Below are positions 44,795-56,369 of a stretch of 64,000 bases of DNA, in pieces. Under the pieces are notes generated by a model that made no database searches, was not told the origin of the DNA, and saw only the letters and a list, made by a program, of their open reading frames with translations. A program made the translations under genes and the position numbers. The stretch lies in assembly GCA_947044405.1 (NCBI GenBank), contig CAMRHE010000323.1:170001-234000 (forward strand), written 5' to 3'. How positions within the stretch are numbered: position 1 is the stretch's first letter; each line of letters begins with the position of its first letter. Source of the stretch: Leptodactylus fallax. Taxonomy: Eukaryota > Chordata > Amphibia > Anura > Leptodactylidae.

Positions 44795-47700
44795 ATGGCT
44801 GGGATCTCTATCTTTACCATTAACGTGAGGAGCATCAAGGAGAGGAGTAGACGTCAGACAGCTTTGTCGTTCGTGGAGAACATCGCTAAGGCGAATGTCG
44901 TGATGATGCAGGAGTGCGGCCTCCCCTCTCTTCGGTCCTACGGACACCTCTGCAGGGAGTGGAGCCACGGTCCGTCTTACTGGTCGGGTGGTGGCGACTG
45001 CAAGTCCGCAGGTATTGCCGTTCTCATCAGGGGGAACGCCTTCACGCTTGAAACCTACCGGGAGCTCGTCTGTGGCCGGCTAATGGTCATAGACGGTTCT
45101 TGGGCGGGGGAGCCTATTAGGCTCATCAACGTGTACGCTTCCCCCATGAAGAACGAGCGCCTGGAGCTTTTCCAGATCCTGCGCACTCAGCTCGCTACCA
45201 CCAGGGCGGTCATTCTGGCCGGGGACTTCAACTGCCCCGTGGAGGGTGACGGAAGGAGTTCTTCTGCGTCAGCAAAGCTCGATGTAACATCTAAACTGCT
45301 GATCGAGATGGTGACCGAGGCCTCTCTCAGGGACGCGGTGGGTTCTATGGGGCCGGCATCAGCCAACTATACCTGGTGTCGGTCCGATGGCTCACTGCGT
45401 TTCAGGATTGACTTCGTGTTCACCTCTCGGTCAGTAGCACAGGTAGGCCACTCTATGATCCCTTGCTTCTTCTCTGACCACAGGGGTATTCTCTTTGAGG
45501 GCGCCGTGGGCAACGGTTTTCCACCTGGCCCCGGCTCCTGGAAGCTGAATTGCTCCTTGCTGGAAAATGAGGAGTTGTTGGAGGAGATTAGAGATGTTTA
45601 CGTGTGCCTTCGTAACGACAAATTTTCCTTTAGCAGGTTGTCGGATTGGTGGGAATATGTTAAAGTCAATATCCGTTGTTTCTTCCAGGCGAGAGGCCGC
45701 CAGCAGGCGGCCCGGCGCAAGGGGGACCTGAGGGAGATGCAGCGCGAGCTGCGTTCCCTTCAGGACCTCGAGCGCTGTGGCTGGGACGTCAGGGATATGC
45801 TGGAGGACGCCAAGAAGGGTCTCAAGAGGCACTTTGAGGAGGAATCGCGGCAGATCATCTTCCGTTCCAAGGTGGAGCATCTGGAGAAGGGTGAGAAATG
45901 TAACTCTTTCTTTTTCAGAAAGGTCCACTCAGGCCACACGCCCGTCACAGAGATGAGGGATGGAGACGGCAACACGAGAAGGGGGAAGAAGGAAGTGATG
46001 GGCGTCGTCCGCGACTACTACCGCGACCTCTACTCCCCGAAACCCACCGACGAAGATGCAGCGCAAGAGTTCCTGTCAGGTATCACTAATCCTCTTGATC
46101 CTGCGGGCGCTGAGGCTCTGAACGCCCCTCTGACGGTGGCCGAAGTCCTCGCTGCCGCTAAATCCTTTAAGGTCGGAAGGACTCCGGGTAGCGACGGTCT
46201 CCCCGCCGAGCTATACGTAGCTCTGGGGGACCTGATCTGCTCGGATCTGAAAGATCTCTACGAGGAGATGGTGGCGGCGGGGACGATGCCGCCGTCGTTG
46301 CGGGAAGGCTTGATCACGATCTTGTACAAGCAGAAGGGGGAAAGATGCGACCTGAAGAATTGGCGTCCCATCTCGCTCCTCAACGTGGACTACAAGATCC
46401 TGGCCAAGGTGATGTCGACGAGGTTGAAGGCAGTCATCGGCAGCGTCATCCACCCGGACCAAACCTGCGCCATTCCTGGTCGGAGGATCGCGGACAGCTT
46501 AGCCCTGGTGAGAGACACATTGCACTACATCGGAGACCGCCGTGCTCACGCGGCCCTGGTCAGTCTGGATCAGGAGAAGGCCTTCGATCGTGTCTCTCAC
46601 GATTTCATGGCGAAAGCCCTCCGCCAACTTGGTATGGGTGAGTGGTTCTGTCGTATGGTTAACCTCATGTATCTCGACATCCACAGCTCGGTGATGGTGA
46701 ACGGCTGGAAGACTGACCCCTTTCCGGTTCGCTCCGGGGTCAGACAAGGCTGCCCGCTCTCTCCCCTCCTTTTTGTTTGTGTTATAGAACTGTTCGCAGA
46801 ATCTATCCGGCAGAATCGAGGGATCAGAGGGATCATCGCACCGGGCTCAGGAAACCTGGAAGTCAAGTGCTCGCTCTACATGGACGATGTGACCGTCTTC
46901 TGCGCTGACCAGTCGTCGGTGTCAACGCTCGTCCAGACCTGCGAACGCTTCGGCCGAGCCTCCGGGGCTAAGGTGAACTGTGGAAAGTCAGAGGCCATGC
47001 TCTTCGGAGAGTGGCACCTGGCCTCCCCTGCTTTCTTTCCTTTCACAGTGCAACCGGACTTCATCAAGATCTTGGGAGTCTGGTTCGGAAAGGAAGGCGC
47101 CGCCCTGAGGTCTTGGGACGAAAGACTCAAGAAAATCAATCAGCGAATCGGGCTTTGGAGCCTACGTCAGCTCACCATCGAGGGAAAGGCGCTCGTCCTG
47201 AGGAATGAGAGCCTGCCTGTGCTCCAGTACACTGCACAGGCCTGGCCCCCACTGGCAACGGTGGCGCGGGCCATCACCAGGACCGTCTTCCACTTTGTGT
47301 GGGGCTCCAAAATGGACCGGGTGAAGCGGAGCATCATGTACAAGGACCGGCTCAAGGGAGGTAAGAATGTCCCCGATATTCCAACCCTTCTAAGATCGGC
47401 TTTTGTTTGTGATTGTGTTCGCAGAACCCTGAGTACAGTCAGCGGATCCGCGGGGAAGGCCATGTCTCGTTTGTTCCTGCTCCCCCTCTGGCGAGGGCTC
47501 GGCTGGGAGAAATGGGACAGCTCCGTCCCTTACAACTGGACCGTCCCGTGGTTCTACAAGGACGTGCCCAAGTTCGTGAGGGAGTTCCAGCTGGAGGGTC
47601 TTAAACCGGATCTGTGGAAGCCAAAGACCATCCACAAGCTCATCCGAGCTAGGGATGGCATGGAGGAAGTTCCAGGACTCACAGCGGACGCCACGAAGGT

Positions 47701-48187
47701 CGTTTGGGAGAACGTCTGTTCACGTCTGCTGACCAACGGGCACAAGGATCTGTCGTGGATGGCTATCCGAGGGGGGCTGCCCCTCAGGTCATTCATGCAT
47801 GCCCGCAACTTGAGCAAGACAAGGTACTGCCCACGGTGCCCCTACAAGGAGGAAACATCTTTGCACGTCTTTTGGGAGTGTCCTTTTGCTCAAGGCCTGT
47901 TGGACGAGCTGGAAGATGACTTTGAGGACTGTGTACCCAGGAGGGGCCTGACGTACCACGCGGTATTGTATGGGCTCTTCCAGGGGACTCACAGAGAGAG
48001 TGACATTCTGGAGGCCTGGCGACTTGTGAACTGTTTCAAGGACGCTATCTGGTTCGCCAGAAAAGGACTGACTTTGCGAAGAGAGGACATCACTTTTCAG
48101 GATTGTTGCAGGCTGATCCGCAGCCTGCAGCGGGACAATGCCATTCTGGATAGCCTGGCCGGTGAAGAGGAGGGAGAAGAGGACTGA
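44795..48187 (+). CDS. LINE ORF2 protein: AP endonuclease and reverse transcriptase
   Basis: 1,130 aa, intact from ATG 44795 to TGA 48185-48187, beginning 43 bp after ORF1 ends. The APE domain (about 1-235) has the catalytic Asn10 in TINVRS, Glu40 in QECGLP, GDFNC at about 143-147 and the closing SDHRG at about 227. The reverse transcriptase follows, with SLDQEKAFDRVSH, GVRQGCPLSPLLF and the active-site YMDD at about 694-698. Near the C-terminus is a zinc motif CPRC...H...C (about 1010-1030, CX2CX8HX4C), a hallmark of the Tx1/L1 type. The protein would nick the target and prime cDNA synthesis there. All catalytic residues are present. Confidence 0.95.
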   Translation: MAGISIFTINVRSIKERSRRQTALSFVENIAKANVVMMQECGLPSLRSYGHLCREWSHGPSYWSGGGDCKSAGIAVLIRGNAFTLETYRELVCGRLMVIDGSWAGEPIRLINVYASPMKNERLELFQILRTQLATTRAVILAGDFNCPVEGDGRSSSASAKLDVTSKLLIEMVTEASLRDAVGSMGPASANYTWCRSDGSLRFRIDFVFTSRSVAQVGHSMIPCFFSDHRGILFEGAVGNGFPPGPGSWKLNCSLLENEELLEEIRDVYVCLRNDKFSFSRLSDWWEYVKVNIRCFFQARGRQQAARRKGDLREMQRELRSLQDLERCGWDVRDMLEDAKKGLKRHFEEESRQIIFRSKVEHLEKGEKCNSFFFRKVHSGHTPVTEMRDGDGNTRRGKKEVMGVVRDYYRDLYSPKPTDEDAAQEFLSGITNPLDPAGAEALNAPLTVAEVLAAAKSFKVGRTPGSDGLPAELYVALGDLICSDLKDLYEEMVAAGTMPPSLREGLITILYKQKGERCDLKNWRPISLLNVDYKILAKVMSTRLKAVIGSVIHPDQTCAIPGRRIADSLALVRDTLHYIGDRRAHAALVSLDQEKAFDRVSHDFMAKALRQLGMGEWFCRMVNLMYLDIHSSVMVNGWKTDPFPVRSGVRQGCPLSPLLFVCVIELFAESIRQNRGIRGIIAPGSGNLEVKCSLYMDDVTVFCADQSSVSTLVQTCERFGRASGAKVNCGKSEAMLFGEWHLASPAFFPFTVQPDFIKILGVWFGKEGAALRSWDERLKKINQRIGLWSLRQLTIEGKALVLRNESLPVLQYTAQAWPPLATVARAITRTVFHFVWGSKMDRVKRSIMYKDRLKGGKNVPDIPTLLRSAFVCDCVRRTLSTVSGSAGKAMSRLFLLPLWRGLGWEKWDSSVPYNWTVPWFYKDVPKFVREFQLEGLKPDLWKPKTIHKLIRARDGMEEVPGLTADATKVVWENVCSRLLTNGHKDLSWMAIRGGLPLRSFMHARNLSKTRYCPRCPYKEETSLHVFWECPFAQGLLDELEDDFEDCVPRRGLTYHAVLYGLFQGTHRESDILEAWRLVNCFKDAIWFARKGLTLRREDITFQDCCRLIRSLQRDNAILDSLAGEEEGEED

Positions 48188-48800
48188 GTCTTCGGCGACG
48201 TCTGTTTTTTCCCTTCCCCGTCCTCCCTTCATGTCTGTCGTGTTACTCAAATAAAGCTTCGGGCCTGTGATTATCCCCTCCCCTTTCCCTCTTTCCTCTT
48301 CCCCATCCCATCACATGTTTTGATGCTTTTGCTGTTTAACCATTTTGTTTAGAGTTAGGGTAGGAAATAGTGGTAGTATAGGAAGTATATTATTTCTTGT
48401 ATTTACCTGTCCCCCCCTAAAATGTGTTAGTTACTGCCAGGGTAGGAAGTAGTGGTAGTATAGGAAGTATATTATTTCTTGCATTGCCTGTCCTCCCCTC
48501 ATGTGTGTTGTGGTCAATCAATAAAGCTTCGGGCCTGTGACCTTCCCTCCCCCTCGTCCCTCTGTTTTTGTCACTCGTCTGTGTTTATTGCATTGACCAA
48601 AAGTATGTCAGTTAGGTTTGTAGTGCAGCATGTAGTGTTAGGATGTATTTCCTGTCGCCGTATGCCGCGCCGCATCCCTTAAGGATGAATGATATAGTCT
48701 GAATTGTGGTATTGTAATACAGTCATGCGCTGCGTCGCAGTACCTTGTTATTTTTTGTTTAAGACTTGGATGCAAATAAAAGCTTTTGTTCAATCCAAAA
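48188..48800 (+). other. LINE 3' UTR with internal duplication
   Basis: The block AATAAAGCTTCGGGCCTGTG occurs at about 48251 and 48521. AGGGTAGGAA.TAGTGGTAGT occurs at about 48358 and 48440 with its downstream TATAGGAAGTATATTATTTC. A third AATAAAAGC lies near 48775, close to the 3' end TTGTTCAATCCAAAA. The 3' end lacks a long poly-A tail. Confidence 0.8.
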
Positions 48801-48816
48801 ATCCTTTAAGGTTCTC
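48801..48816. repeat. Target-site duplication, right copy
   Basis: ATCCTTTAAGGTTCTC is identical to 42709-42724. The continuation CACAACCCAGTCACC is the pre-insertion flank. Confidence 0.93.
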
Positions 48817-50000
48817 CACAACCCAGTCACCACTATGCGCAGTCTGCTAAAAATGTTCCCTTTGGTGCTTTGCCACAAAATACCTAACTTTACCTCCATG
48901 CTATTATTTGGGCAGTAGCCGGGAATTTTCCTCTCTATTTCCTAATTTCTCCAAAATTGGTAGCAGCCATATATTTTACTCCAGACACTAGAGGTTGAGA
49001 TAAAGGAAAGTAGATGCCATTGCGAGACTAAAATAGACCCCCTTCTGGTGCCCAAAGTTCAGTCTGGTGCATATTAATCCACTTACCCATCTCATGGAGA
49101 ACTTAAAGGACTTGTGGCCCTTGGCCTACTTTCCCCTTCTCTTTTTTTACTAATATAGAGGTCACCAAGGAGAGAGAGCCTTGTGCAGATAAACACTACC
49201 CAAAGAGAAGATGGACGGAACAACCTGATTTGATTCCTCTTTCTTAATGGATTCCAAACCTACCACATTGGCTGTGTTTATGGTATGTAGACCCGTGATG
49301 GGTGCTCATACACTGTGATAGTGATAAATAGATGGTCATTCAGCTGAAGAACTTGAAACTTGTTTTTGGGTGGTCCTATGTCCTATGACCTTAACAATTG
49401 GTGGTCATTCTTGAGGAAGGTTAACCCTTGACCCTTCCAATATAGATTTCTCACATCCTTTTTATGGACTGAGCTTGGTGTGAGTAAATCACTCCGTTAT
49501 GTAAGGTCACTTTTCCTTTAGTGCCCATATGTTATTTTTGTCTCCAAATTTTCACTACTGGCAGGTGTCGTAAGTATGGTGTCCCGTATCCTTCAAGTAC
49601 CATGTCCTTATTGTGTTTTCTGCACTTGTAGAATGTTTGTTCTCTTTTTATAACCCTAGAGTTTAGAGGAGATGATGACTCAACAATCGGGCAAACAAGA
49701 CTTCTGGCAGAAGAGACGCAGAATCCTCTCATGTCCTGTAATGCAAGTACCAGAAAATGTCTGTATTTATGGGAAGAAAAACATGACCAATGGTTCGGCT
49801 TATGTAATGGCTGGAAAAAATTAGAATTTACATCTAATAATTTATGTTTTATTTATAAAAACTGTCAAAGACAAAAACTTGACCCATTGCCCAAAGTAGC
49901 TAATTAGGTCACTAATTTTCCATCTTCCTTTATATGGACCATCCAGAAGATCCTCCTGGAGACCTTAATTCTACCAACGGTCCAGCAGAAGGTGATTAGG
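48817..50000. other. Intergenic, nothing recognised
   Basis: No gene or bounded repeat could be supported. Confidence 0.4.
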
Positions 50001-50343
50001 TTCAAAGGGGTTTTCCAGGAATTGAGCAAACTACAGAGGGGCCTGAGGGAGGTGTAACATAGAAGAAAACATACCTGTTCCCAACATGCTGTCCGCCTCC
50101 ACAGTCCATTCGATTGTGCCATACTCTCCAGAAGCCATGTGCACCATTTGACTACTGAGACCAATCAGTGAACTCAGAGATTCCTGAAGAGTGACCAGTG
50201 ATGCATGTGAGTGACCCTCACAAGTGATGGTGGACAATGGATCACTTGGGACAGGGGTGCATTTTTTTTTTTTTATTTATGTTAGAACTGCCCCTCCATA
50301 GTTTGTCCAATTCCCTGGAAAAACCCCTTTTAAACCTATTTTG
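50001..50343. mobile_element. T2/Kolobok-like foldback MITE
   Basis: The ends AAAGGGGTTTTCCAGGAATT and AATTCCCTGGAAAAACCCCT are inverted. The match extends for about 40 bp on each side (through GAGCAAACTACAGAGGGGC / GCCCCTCCATAGTTTGTCC). The right flank holds TTAA and the left TTCA. Non-autonomous and without coding capacity. Confidence 0.7.
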
Positions 50344-51612
50344 GAGCCCATCACTCATTGGAACCACACACCACAATCTATGGCAACCTGGTCCTTAGGG
50401 GACTGTCCTGATGGGATAACCCCAATTGTCTAACACAACATCCCTATAGATGAGTGACTAGACCATTCAGCCATTGACCCTTTTCCTTGGTTTAAGTTTT
50501 GCTGGTGACATGTGGAAGAATACTGGGCCCATTGATACATAGTAAAGATGAGTCTCGAGGAAGAGTTGCCTTATGGTCTGAGTAATAGATGGATACCCAC
50601 ATGCTATATTAAGGAATATGTATAGGGGTTGCCCTAAAGGGACAGTACATTAAGCTACAATACAGGTTCTCTTCATGGTTATCGGAATTGCCAATTCCCT
50701 TCACCGCGAGCATCTGCACAATTGTGGCAATTTTTTTTTCACGCTTCAAAAATCATCTACCTTGGTGTAAAACTTCCAGGTATCCCAATGAGCATCACAA
50801 AAATATTGGGACATTTTGAAATTGGAGTAAAAAATGGCTCTTACATGACAGTAGACCAGAAAATACAACGTTTTACAGTGATGTTTTTTGAAGACTTTAT
50901 CAGAAGCGTCACATCGGCCATCTCCAGAATGAAACATTTTGTGTAACCAAACAATCCGATGGAGGAATCAGACTGCGCGGAGCTACCAATGGTGTAAACA
51001 TGGGATGGATTTGTTAAAATAACTGTTTAGCGTTTGTTTGTTTTAGTAAAAGATTTGTCAGCTTTTGTGTGAGAGAAAGTGCTTGGTGTTAGACAGCAGC
51101 GTCCTTTTTAGAAGTTTGGGTGGTCAGCTCCATCTGGAGGAGCGACAGCTGATTACATCTAGGACTGGAGATTCCAACAGTGCAGACTACAGCAGGGCAA
51201 CCACCTATAAAAAGTCTCAATTTGGCCTATTTATAATTATTATTATTCTGGATTATAATAAGATATATATAAGTCATACCTGCAAGTAACATTTTGTTTC
51301 TACTCCCACAAGAGGGCTAGAACATGGGATCTTCTAATCACTCATATAATACTCTACAATACATCTTACAGTTTATTATGCCTGTCAGCATACTGCTGGC
51401 CAACATTCTATTATAGAGGACCTTTCACTACCACAACAAAATTCAACTTTTTGCATTCTTCAATAGGGGGCGCTCTACTGGTTACGGCACAGTTGGAATT
51501 TTTGCTTTAGCCCCTACTGTTGTTGAACAATCAGTGCTGTTAGTTTCAGCACCCAATATGCTAATTAGGCGCTGTATTGTCAGGTGGGCGGGCCTGGGCC
51601 CAGCACTGATTG
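50344..51612. other. Intergenic, nothing recognised
   Basis: A TAGAGGACCTTTCACTAC end motif near 51414 belongs to the TTAA-type MITE family seen complete at 56374. Otherwise no feature. Confidence 0.4.
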
Positions 51613-51620
51613 ATAGGGAA

Positions 51621-52104
51621 TGGAGATGGGTGAACCAATTTGTTTAGAACTGTATTGGACGAAAAATTTCCAAAAGTTCGGGTTCACCCATGCAAAAAAC
51701 TTTTGGGGTTTGTCACCCATAAAACACTATTATTAATAAGTGGAGGCCCAGGGGAGGAGAGGGAACATAACAAACACTTACAATCTCTCTCATGATGTCA
51801 TGATGATTGGGGCGCCCCATGTAATGTCCAATTATAGGCCTAAGCAGTGACCCTGGGGTGCCTGCCCGAAGAGGACCTTGGGGAACGTCGGATTCCACGA
51901 AGATGCCCAGGACAGGTGAGGCAAGGTGAGCATCAGAGTTTTTTATTTTCTCTCACCTCCTCTGGGCCTCCACTTATTGTACTATGAGGTCTGAGGAGAC
52001 CCAAGAGTATAATAATGACACTTCTAGTTCTCTCCAAACAAGTTCGGAGGGCCGAACTTCATGTATATTCACAAAATGAATATTGGGAGGTTTGCCCATC
52101 TCTA
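51621..52104. mobile_element. Complete hAT-type MITE with perfect 8-bp duplication
   Basis: A 484-bp element with ends TGGAGATGGGTGAACC and, inverted on the right, TAGAGATGGGCAAACC. It is flanked by ATAGGGAA at 51613-51620 and 52105-52112. The interior holds two inverted copies of the AATAAGTGGAGGCCCAGGGGAG / CTCTGGGCCTCCACTTATT type block and TACTATGAGGTCTGAGGAGA, shared with other copies here. The 61-aa frame inside is not a gene. Confidence 0.85.
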
Positions 52105-54190
52105 ATAGGGAATGGCACGGGCTAGGGAAAAAATTCCTACTATAGAATCAGTGGAATGGCACCCATTCAAAGATGTAAAGAATTGGTGTTGGTGGAGGTG
52201 GTGGAAAGATCCTCTTTAAACTCTGCCCCAGGCTGGATCTAATCGGTGTGGAAAAATGGTAGACATGGGGCCCCATTAGGCCTTACACTTCCATGACTAC
52301 TCTTTGCTGTCCCACAATTGTGTTAGGGGAATGCCGATGAAGGTTGGACATGATTGCTATGTGGGGGGGGACACTGACAGGGAATGAGAATGATGAGAGG
52401 CTTGTGTGCACAGACATGTTGTGAACAGCTCTTCATGGCAGTCTGGGCCCTGATAGAAGGAAGGAAAGGGAAATGTAAATGCTTCTAAAATGTATAGGTT
52501 GGCCATGGCTGATCACTGTTAAGATAAGTCGCTTTTGCACCAGGGTCAGTGAGCTTTTAGTTGCACCCGTGACTGTTACTGATGATGACAAAAGCTCAAC
52601 TATGGAGCTTTCTCTATCATCACCAAGTGTATGGCACTATACATAAGCCTAACCCATTGATGGGGTAAATGTACATCAAGGTGTTGGAAAGGGATAAAGG
52701 ACTTATACAGGATTAAAAAAAAAAAATGGATACTTTCACATTCCAATGTTTTCCAGATTTCTCAGATCTTACCTTCAGGCATTGTGTTGTCTTACAAAAA
52801 GAACAGACCATCTTGACCACTTACAACCAAGTTGCGTGCATGTAAACTGGGCAAAGTTATAGGGAAGGAAAATCCAATGTCAGCGGACCCCATGTGACTG
52901 CTAAGGCCCAATCAGAGGCTTCAGCGACCCAAAGGGTGTATGATGTCACCCAGGAAATTGTAAGAGGTCAGAACAGAACCCCAAGGGAGTGTTAGATGCT
53001 GCAAGCATGTCCAGGATAAGTGTTTATTATGTTTTTGCACCAGCACTTATTATACTTTGGGGTCTGAAGAGACCCCCGAGTACAATAACAGCGCTTCCAG
53101 CTAGTGGCCAACAAGTTTAGCCCTAAATGAATTTTTGGACTGAACCACCTTCACCTGAAACTAAAATACCCTTCATAGGTTCGCCCATATCTAGTGGTAT
53201 TACTTGTGTATAGCATAGTACTGCTATTTTTGCATTTTATCGATGTTTTTAAAAGACTACAGTATGTGATAGCTCTTCTATAAGTAAAGTTTGACTATAC
53301 TTTAGCTGCATAAACTTCATCTTACACGTTTTGCCTGGCTGATCCATTGCATGTAGACCAGATATTGTATCAGAGTAATTGGTTAATTGTGTTATGTAGG
53401 ACAAACAGAATTATGGTCACTGTCACTATAAATGACCACCTCTTTGGCAGTGTTTACTCCCATTAGGAGACCTTTAAGAACACAAGGCCATTTGGTCTTC
53501 ATTATAGAAAGCCATCCCTAATTGACTTTTTGTTTAGTGCAGTAAAGCAAAGTGTTAAAGTCAATATGACCATGTGCCCTAATGACAAACATCTTGTTAA
53601 GCCCCTGCTTGGAGGGTATTGACACCAGCAGAGTCACCTACTTTACATGCTAATTTGACAATTGATTTCAATATTTGAGGCCATTGCTTCAAGGGAAATG
53701 AAGTGCTTCTTTTGTTTGCAGGACAGAAGGGATCAATTAAGCTTTTTGTGAAGACCTGAAAACAGCTGATTAAGCAGAGTCCATCTCTAGGGTGTAGGGG
53801 TCCTGATAACACCCAGAATGGCTGATGGTAGTCAAGCGGCTTCCAAAGATCAAATGGCCAAAGTGACTCATTTAACTACACGTTCATCGCTGGCTCTCCA
53901 ACAATTATTTTATGCAATTTGCAGGTGACAGTTCCAAAAATTTCCATTTTTTTGAGTCTATTAAAGAGGTGGTCTGGCTCATAAACCACTTTTTTAAATA
54001 CTCTTTTAGAAAATTCTGAGTTAAAGGGGTTGTCTCTTGTGGTCAATATGCCTTAGGTAGATATCATAAAATGGTAACTTTTATGATCAGGAACAGAAAA
54101 CTATTCAAGTATCTCCGATTTTGGTGGACATTTGTCATCTATTGCACGATCTATTTATACCCAAGACTGTGTCTATAACAAGGGGGAATC
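52105..54190. other. Intergenic, MITE remnants
   Basis: A right-hand fragment of the hAT-type MITE (TTATTATACTTTGGGGTCTG ... GGTTCGCCCATATCTA) spans about 53025-53194. A TTAAAGGGGTTGTCTC end of a T2-like MITE lies near 54023. No gene. Confidence 0.5.
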
Positions 54191-54198
54191 CTCTACAA

Positions 54199-54661
54199 TA
54201 GTGTTGGGGGGCGAAACTTGCAATACTCATTTTGGCAAATATTTGTGGGTTTGCCAAGCAGTGTCATTACCAGAATTGCTATCATTATACTTTTTTCAGA
54301 CCCCAGAGTATAATAAGTGGAGGCCCAGGGGAGGTGAGTAAATATAACAAACAGTGTTACTCACCTCTTCTCGGTTGCGTCGTGCATCAGGTGGTCCCTT
54401 TTTGGGCCTCTTCCAGTCTCTGGAATGATGTCAGCAGCCTTGGGGTACCACTGAGGCCTGTGATTGGGTCTCAGTGGACTTGTGGGGCATCCCAACATCA
54501 TAGCACTTAGATGCAAGCGTCGTGGCACACAGGGGAGTTATGTATACTCAAGAGATCCCAGAGTATAATAGTGTTTCCTGGGAGCCGAACATGAAAAATG
54601 TTGCCTTTGGCCAATACCAAAATTTTTCAAAATTTGTAACAAACTGGTTTACTCATCTCTA
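54199..54661. mobile_element. hAT-type MITE with 8-bp duplication (7/8)
   Basis: A 463-bp element from TAGTGTTGGGGGGCGAAAC to GTTTACTCATCTCTA, flanked by CTCTACAA (54191-54198) and CTCTACAG (54662-54669). The interior contains AGTATAATAAGTGGAGGCCC and GATCCCAGAGTATAATAGTG, as in the other copies. Confidence 0.7.
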
Positions 54662-56369
54662 CTCTACAGCTGAATAACACCAACACAAAGAGGATTTTTT
54701 TCAACTTTTTCCTAAAGATGGTGTAGCTTCTTTATCTTGGAAAGTGATGTGCAAAATGGGTTGTGCTTTATTCCAAATTGTGTCAAAAATTTGAAATTCC
54801 AAATTCTGGTCAAAGTAAGCCAACTAATAGGTTGTAGTCTATTTAGGCAGTGTGTACTATTAATAGTAAATTATATGTACTCCAAGTACTAAGTGGACAG
54901 TGCACAGGAAGACTGACAGATATAAACACTGAAACAGCTTCACACAGCTGATCGGTTGGGGTGCCAAGACTAGAAACCCACCACCAATCTGATATTGATG
55001 CGCTATGCTAAGGATAGGCTATCAATATACTGACACCAGGACATCCCTTTAAAGAGGTTGTCCAGGGTTAGAAAAACATGACTAAACTCTTTCAAAATTA
55101 GCAGCTCAGCCTCACACCTTTCAATGGAATTTTGTTGTAATACCAGACTCAACCAATGGACAGGTGTGGGGCTGTTTCAGAAAAGGAAACAAGCAACGAA
55201 CATATTTTATGTCTGCACCGTTAGCACTATACCAAGCAATTTAAAAAAAATTCTAAATCTCTAAAGCATCATAAAACCAGCGTTAAATAAAACCAAAAAA
55301 TGTGTCACATGTCAATGTTAAACTGTGCGAAATAAGACACTTACAATGGCGTCGCCGATGTCATGAGCCACTCTGGACTTGTGACCTTTTCTACACATTT
55401 TTGACTCGATTTCCTTCATTTAAATATGGAATTCCATACTAAATTTATGGAACAATAAAAAATCTGCGACATTCTTGAAGACAGGGCACGGAATTTCAAT
55501 TAATGAAAAGATATTATCACCCGCTCGTGTAAAGCCAATGTGTGGTTTGGCAGACACAAAACACTGTAAACTGGTGGAAAATTAAATGGCAAGGGTCACG
55601 TGTGTCGTGGTTGGAGCTGAAAACTGAGCTATGACATACTACTTGCAGATGTGCTCCACTTACGGAGATTTTATCCTTTTGTGCTCTAATTTTCATGAAG
55701 TATATTTATACTTTTTGATGATTTTTTTTGTATTGTGCATTAGTGTTAAAAATCTCCATTTATTGCACATTATTACCCCCGAAACATTCATTATAAACAT
55801 AATAATAATTAACAGTCATGTTTAGGGCCATAGGTTAAGGGATACAAATGTATCAGTTACACTTAGACCCTGGGCCAAAAGCCCTTTGGGCTTCCTTTCC
55901 GTCTTTCATGAGTATTACAGATGTCACATGGTAAGTTGTAGACTCTAGGCTCGGTGGCTTATATTAGCAGCTTTAGGTCATGTTTCCTTTTGTCTGGAAA
56001 CAAGTCTGAGTAGACTGGAGAAACAGTATACTGACCAAATCAGTAAAGTTTATGTAGCAACGTGTGCCCATAAGTTGGGAACCCAAGCTGGAAGTCAACT
56101 GACTGGAAGCCAATCAGATCTTACCTTAATTTTTCTATAGGATGAGCTCTGGTTGGTTGTATTGGAAAACAGAGTTGCTTTAGTGTGACACATTTTTTGT
56201 CCATAGATCTTTAAAATCAAAATGTCTAAATCTAAATTTTATTTACCGTCCCAAAAAATTTGAATAAAAAGTGATATGTACCAAATAATGGTAACAATAA
56301 AAATATCAGCTCATCCTGCTAAAAAAGAGCCCTTCCAAAGCTCTGTATACAGAAATATAAAACAAATAT
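54662..56369. other. Intergenic, repeat fragments
   Basis: A TTTAAAGAGGTTGTCCAGGG end and a fragment of the CAGCTGATCGG...GGATAGGCTATCAATAT family lie at about 54945-55070. A TAATACCAGACTCAACCAATGG fragment lies at about 55135-55190. No gene. Confidence 0.45.

Larger units (their letters stand above)
42725..48800 (+). mobile_element. Full-length Tx1-clade (Keno-like) LINE with a U2 snRNA 5' head
   Basis: A 6,076-bp non-LTR retrotransposon between perfect 16-bp duplications. From 5' to 3': about 65 nt of U2 snRNA 5' sequence, a 5' UTR, ORF1 (three zinc knuckles), ORF2 (AP endonuclease, reverse transcriptase, C-terminal zinc motif), and a 3' UTR of about 610 bp with an internal duplication. 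ORF1 knuckles plus an APE-type endonuclease place it in the L1/Tx1 group. Within Tx1, the Keno lineage is known for inserting in U2 snRNA genes, and the U2 head supports that affiliation. This copy, however, sits in a non-U2 site. It is GC-rich compared with its surroundings. ORF2 is intact, so it is recent. Confidence 0.93.

Noticed and set aside
45431..48250. Minus-strand frames of 71-165 codons across LINE ORF2
   Set aside because: Antisense shadows of a GC-rich coding frame.
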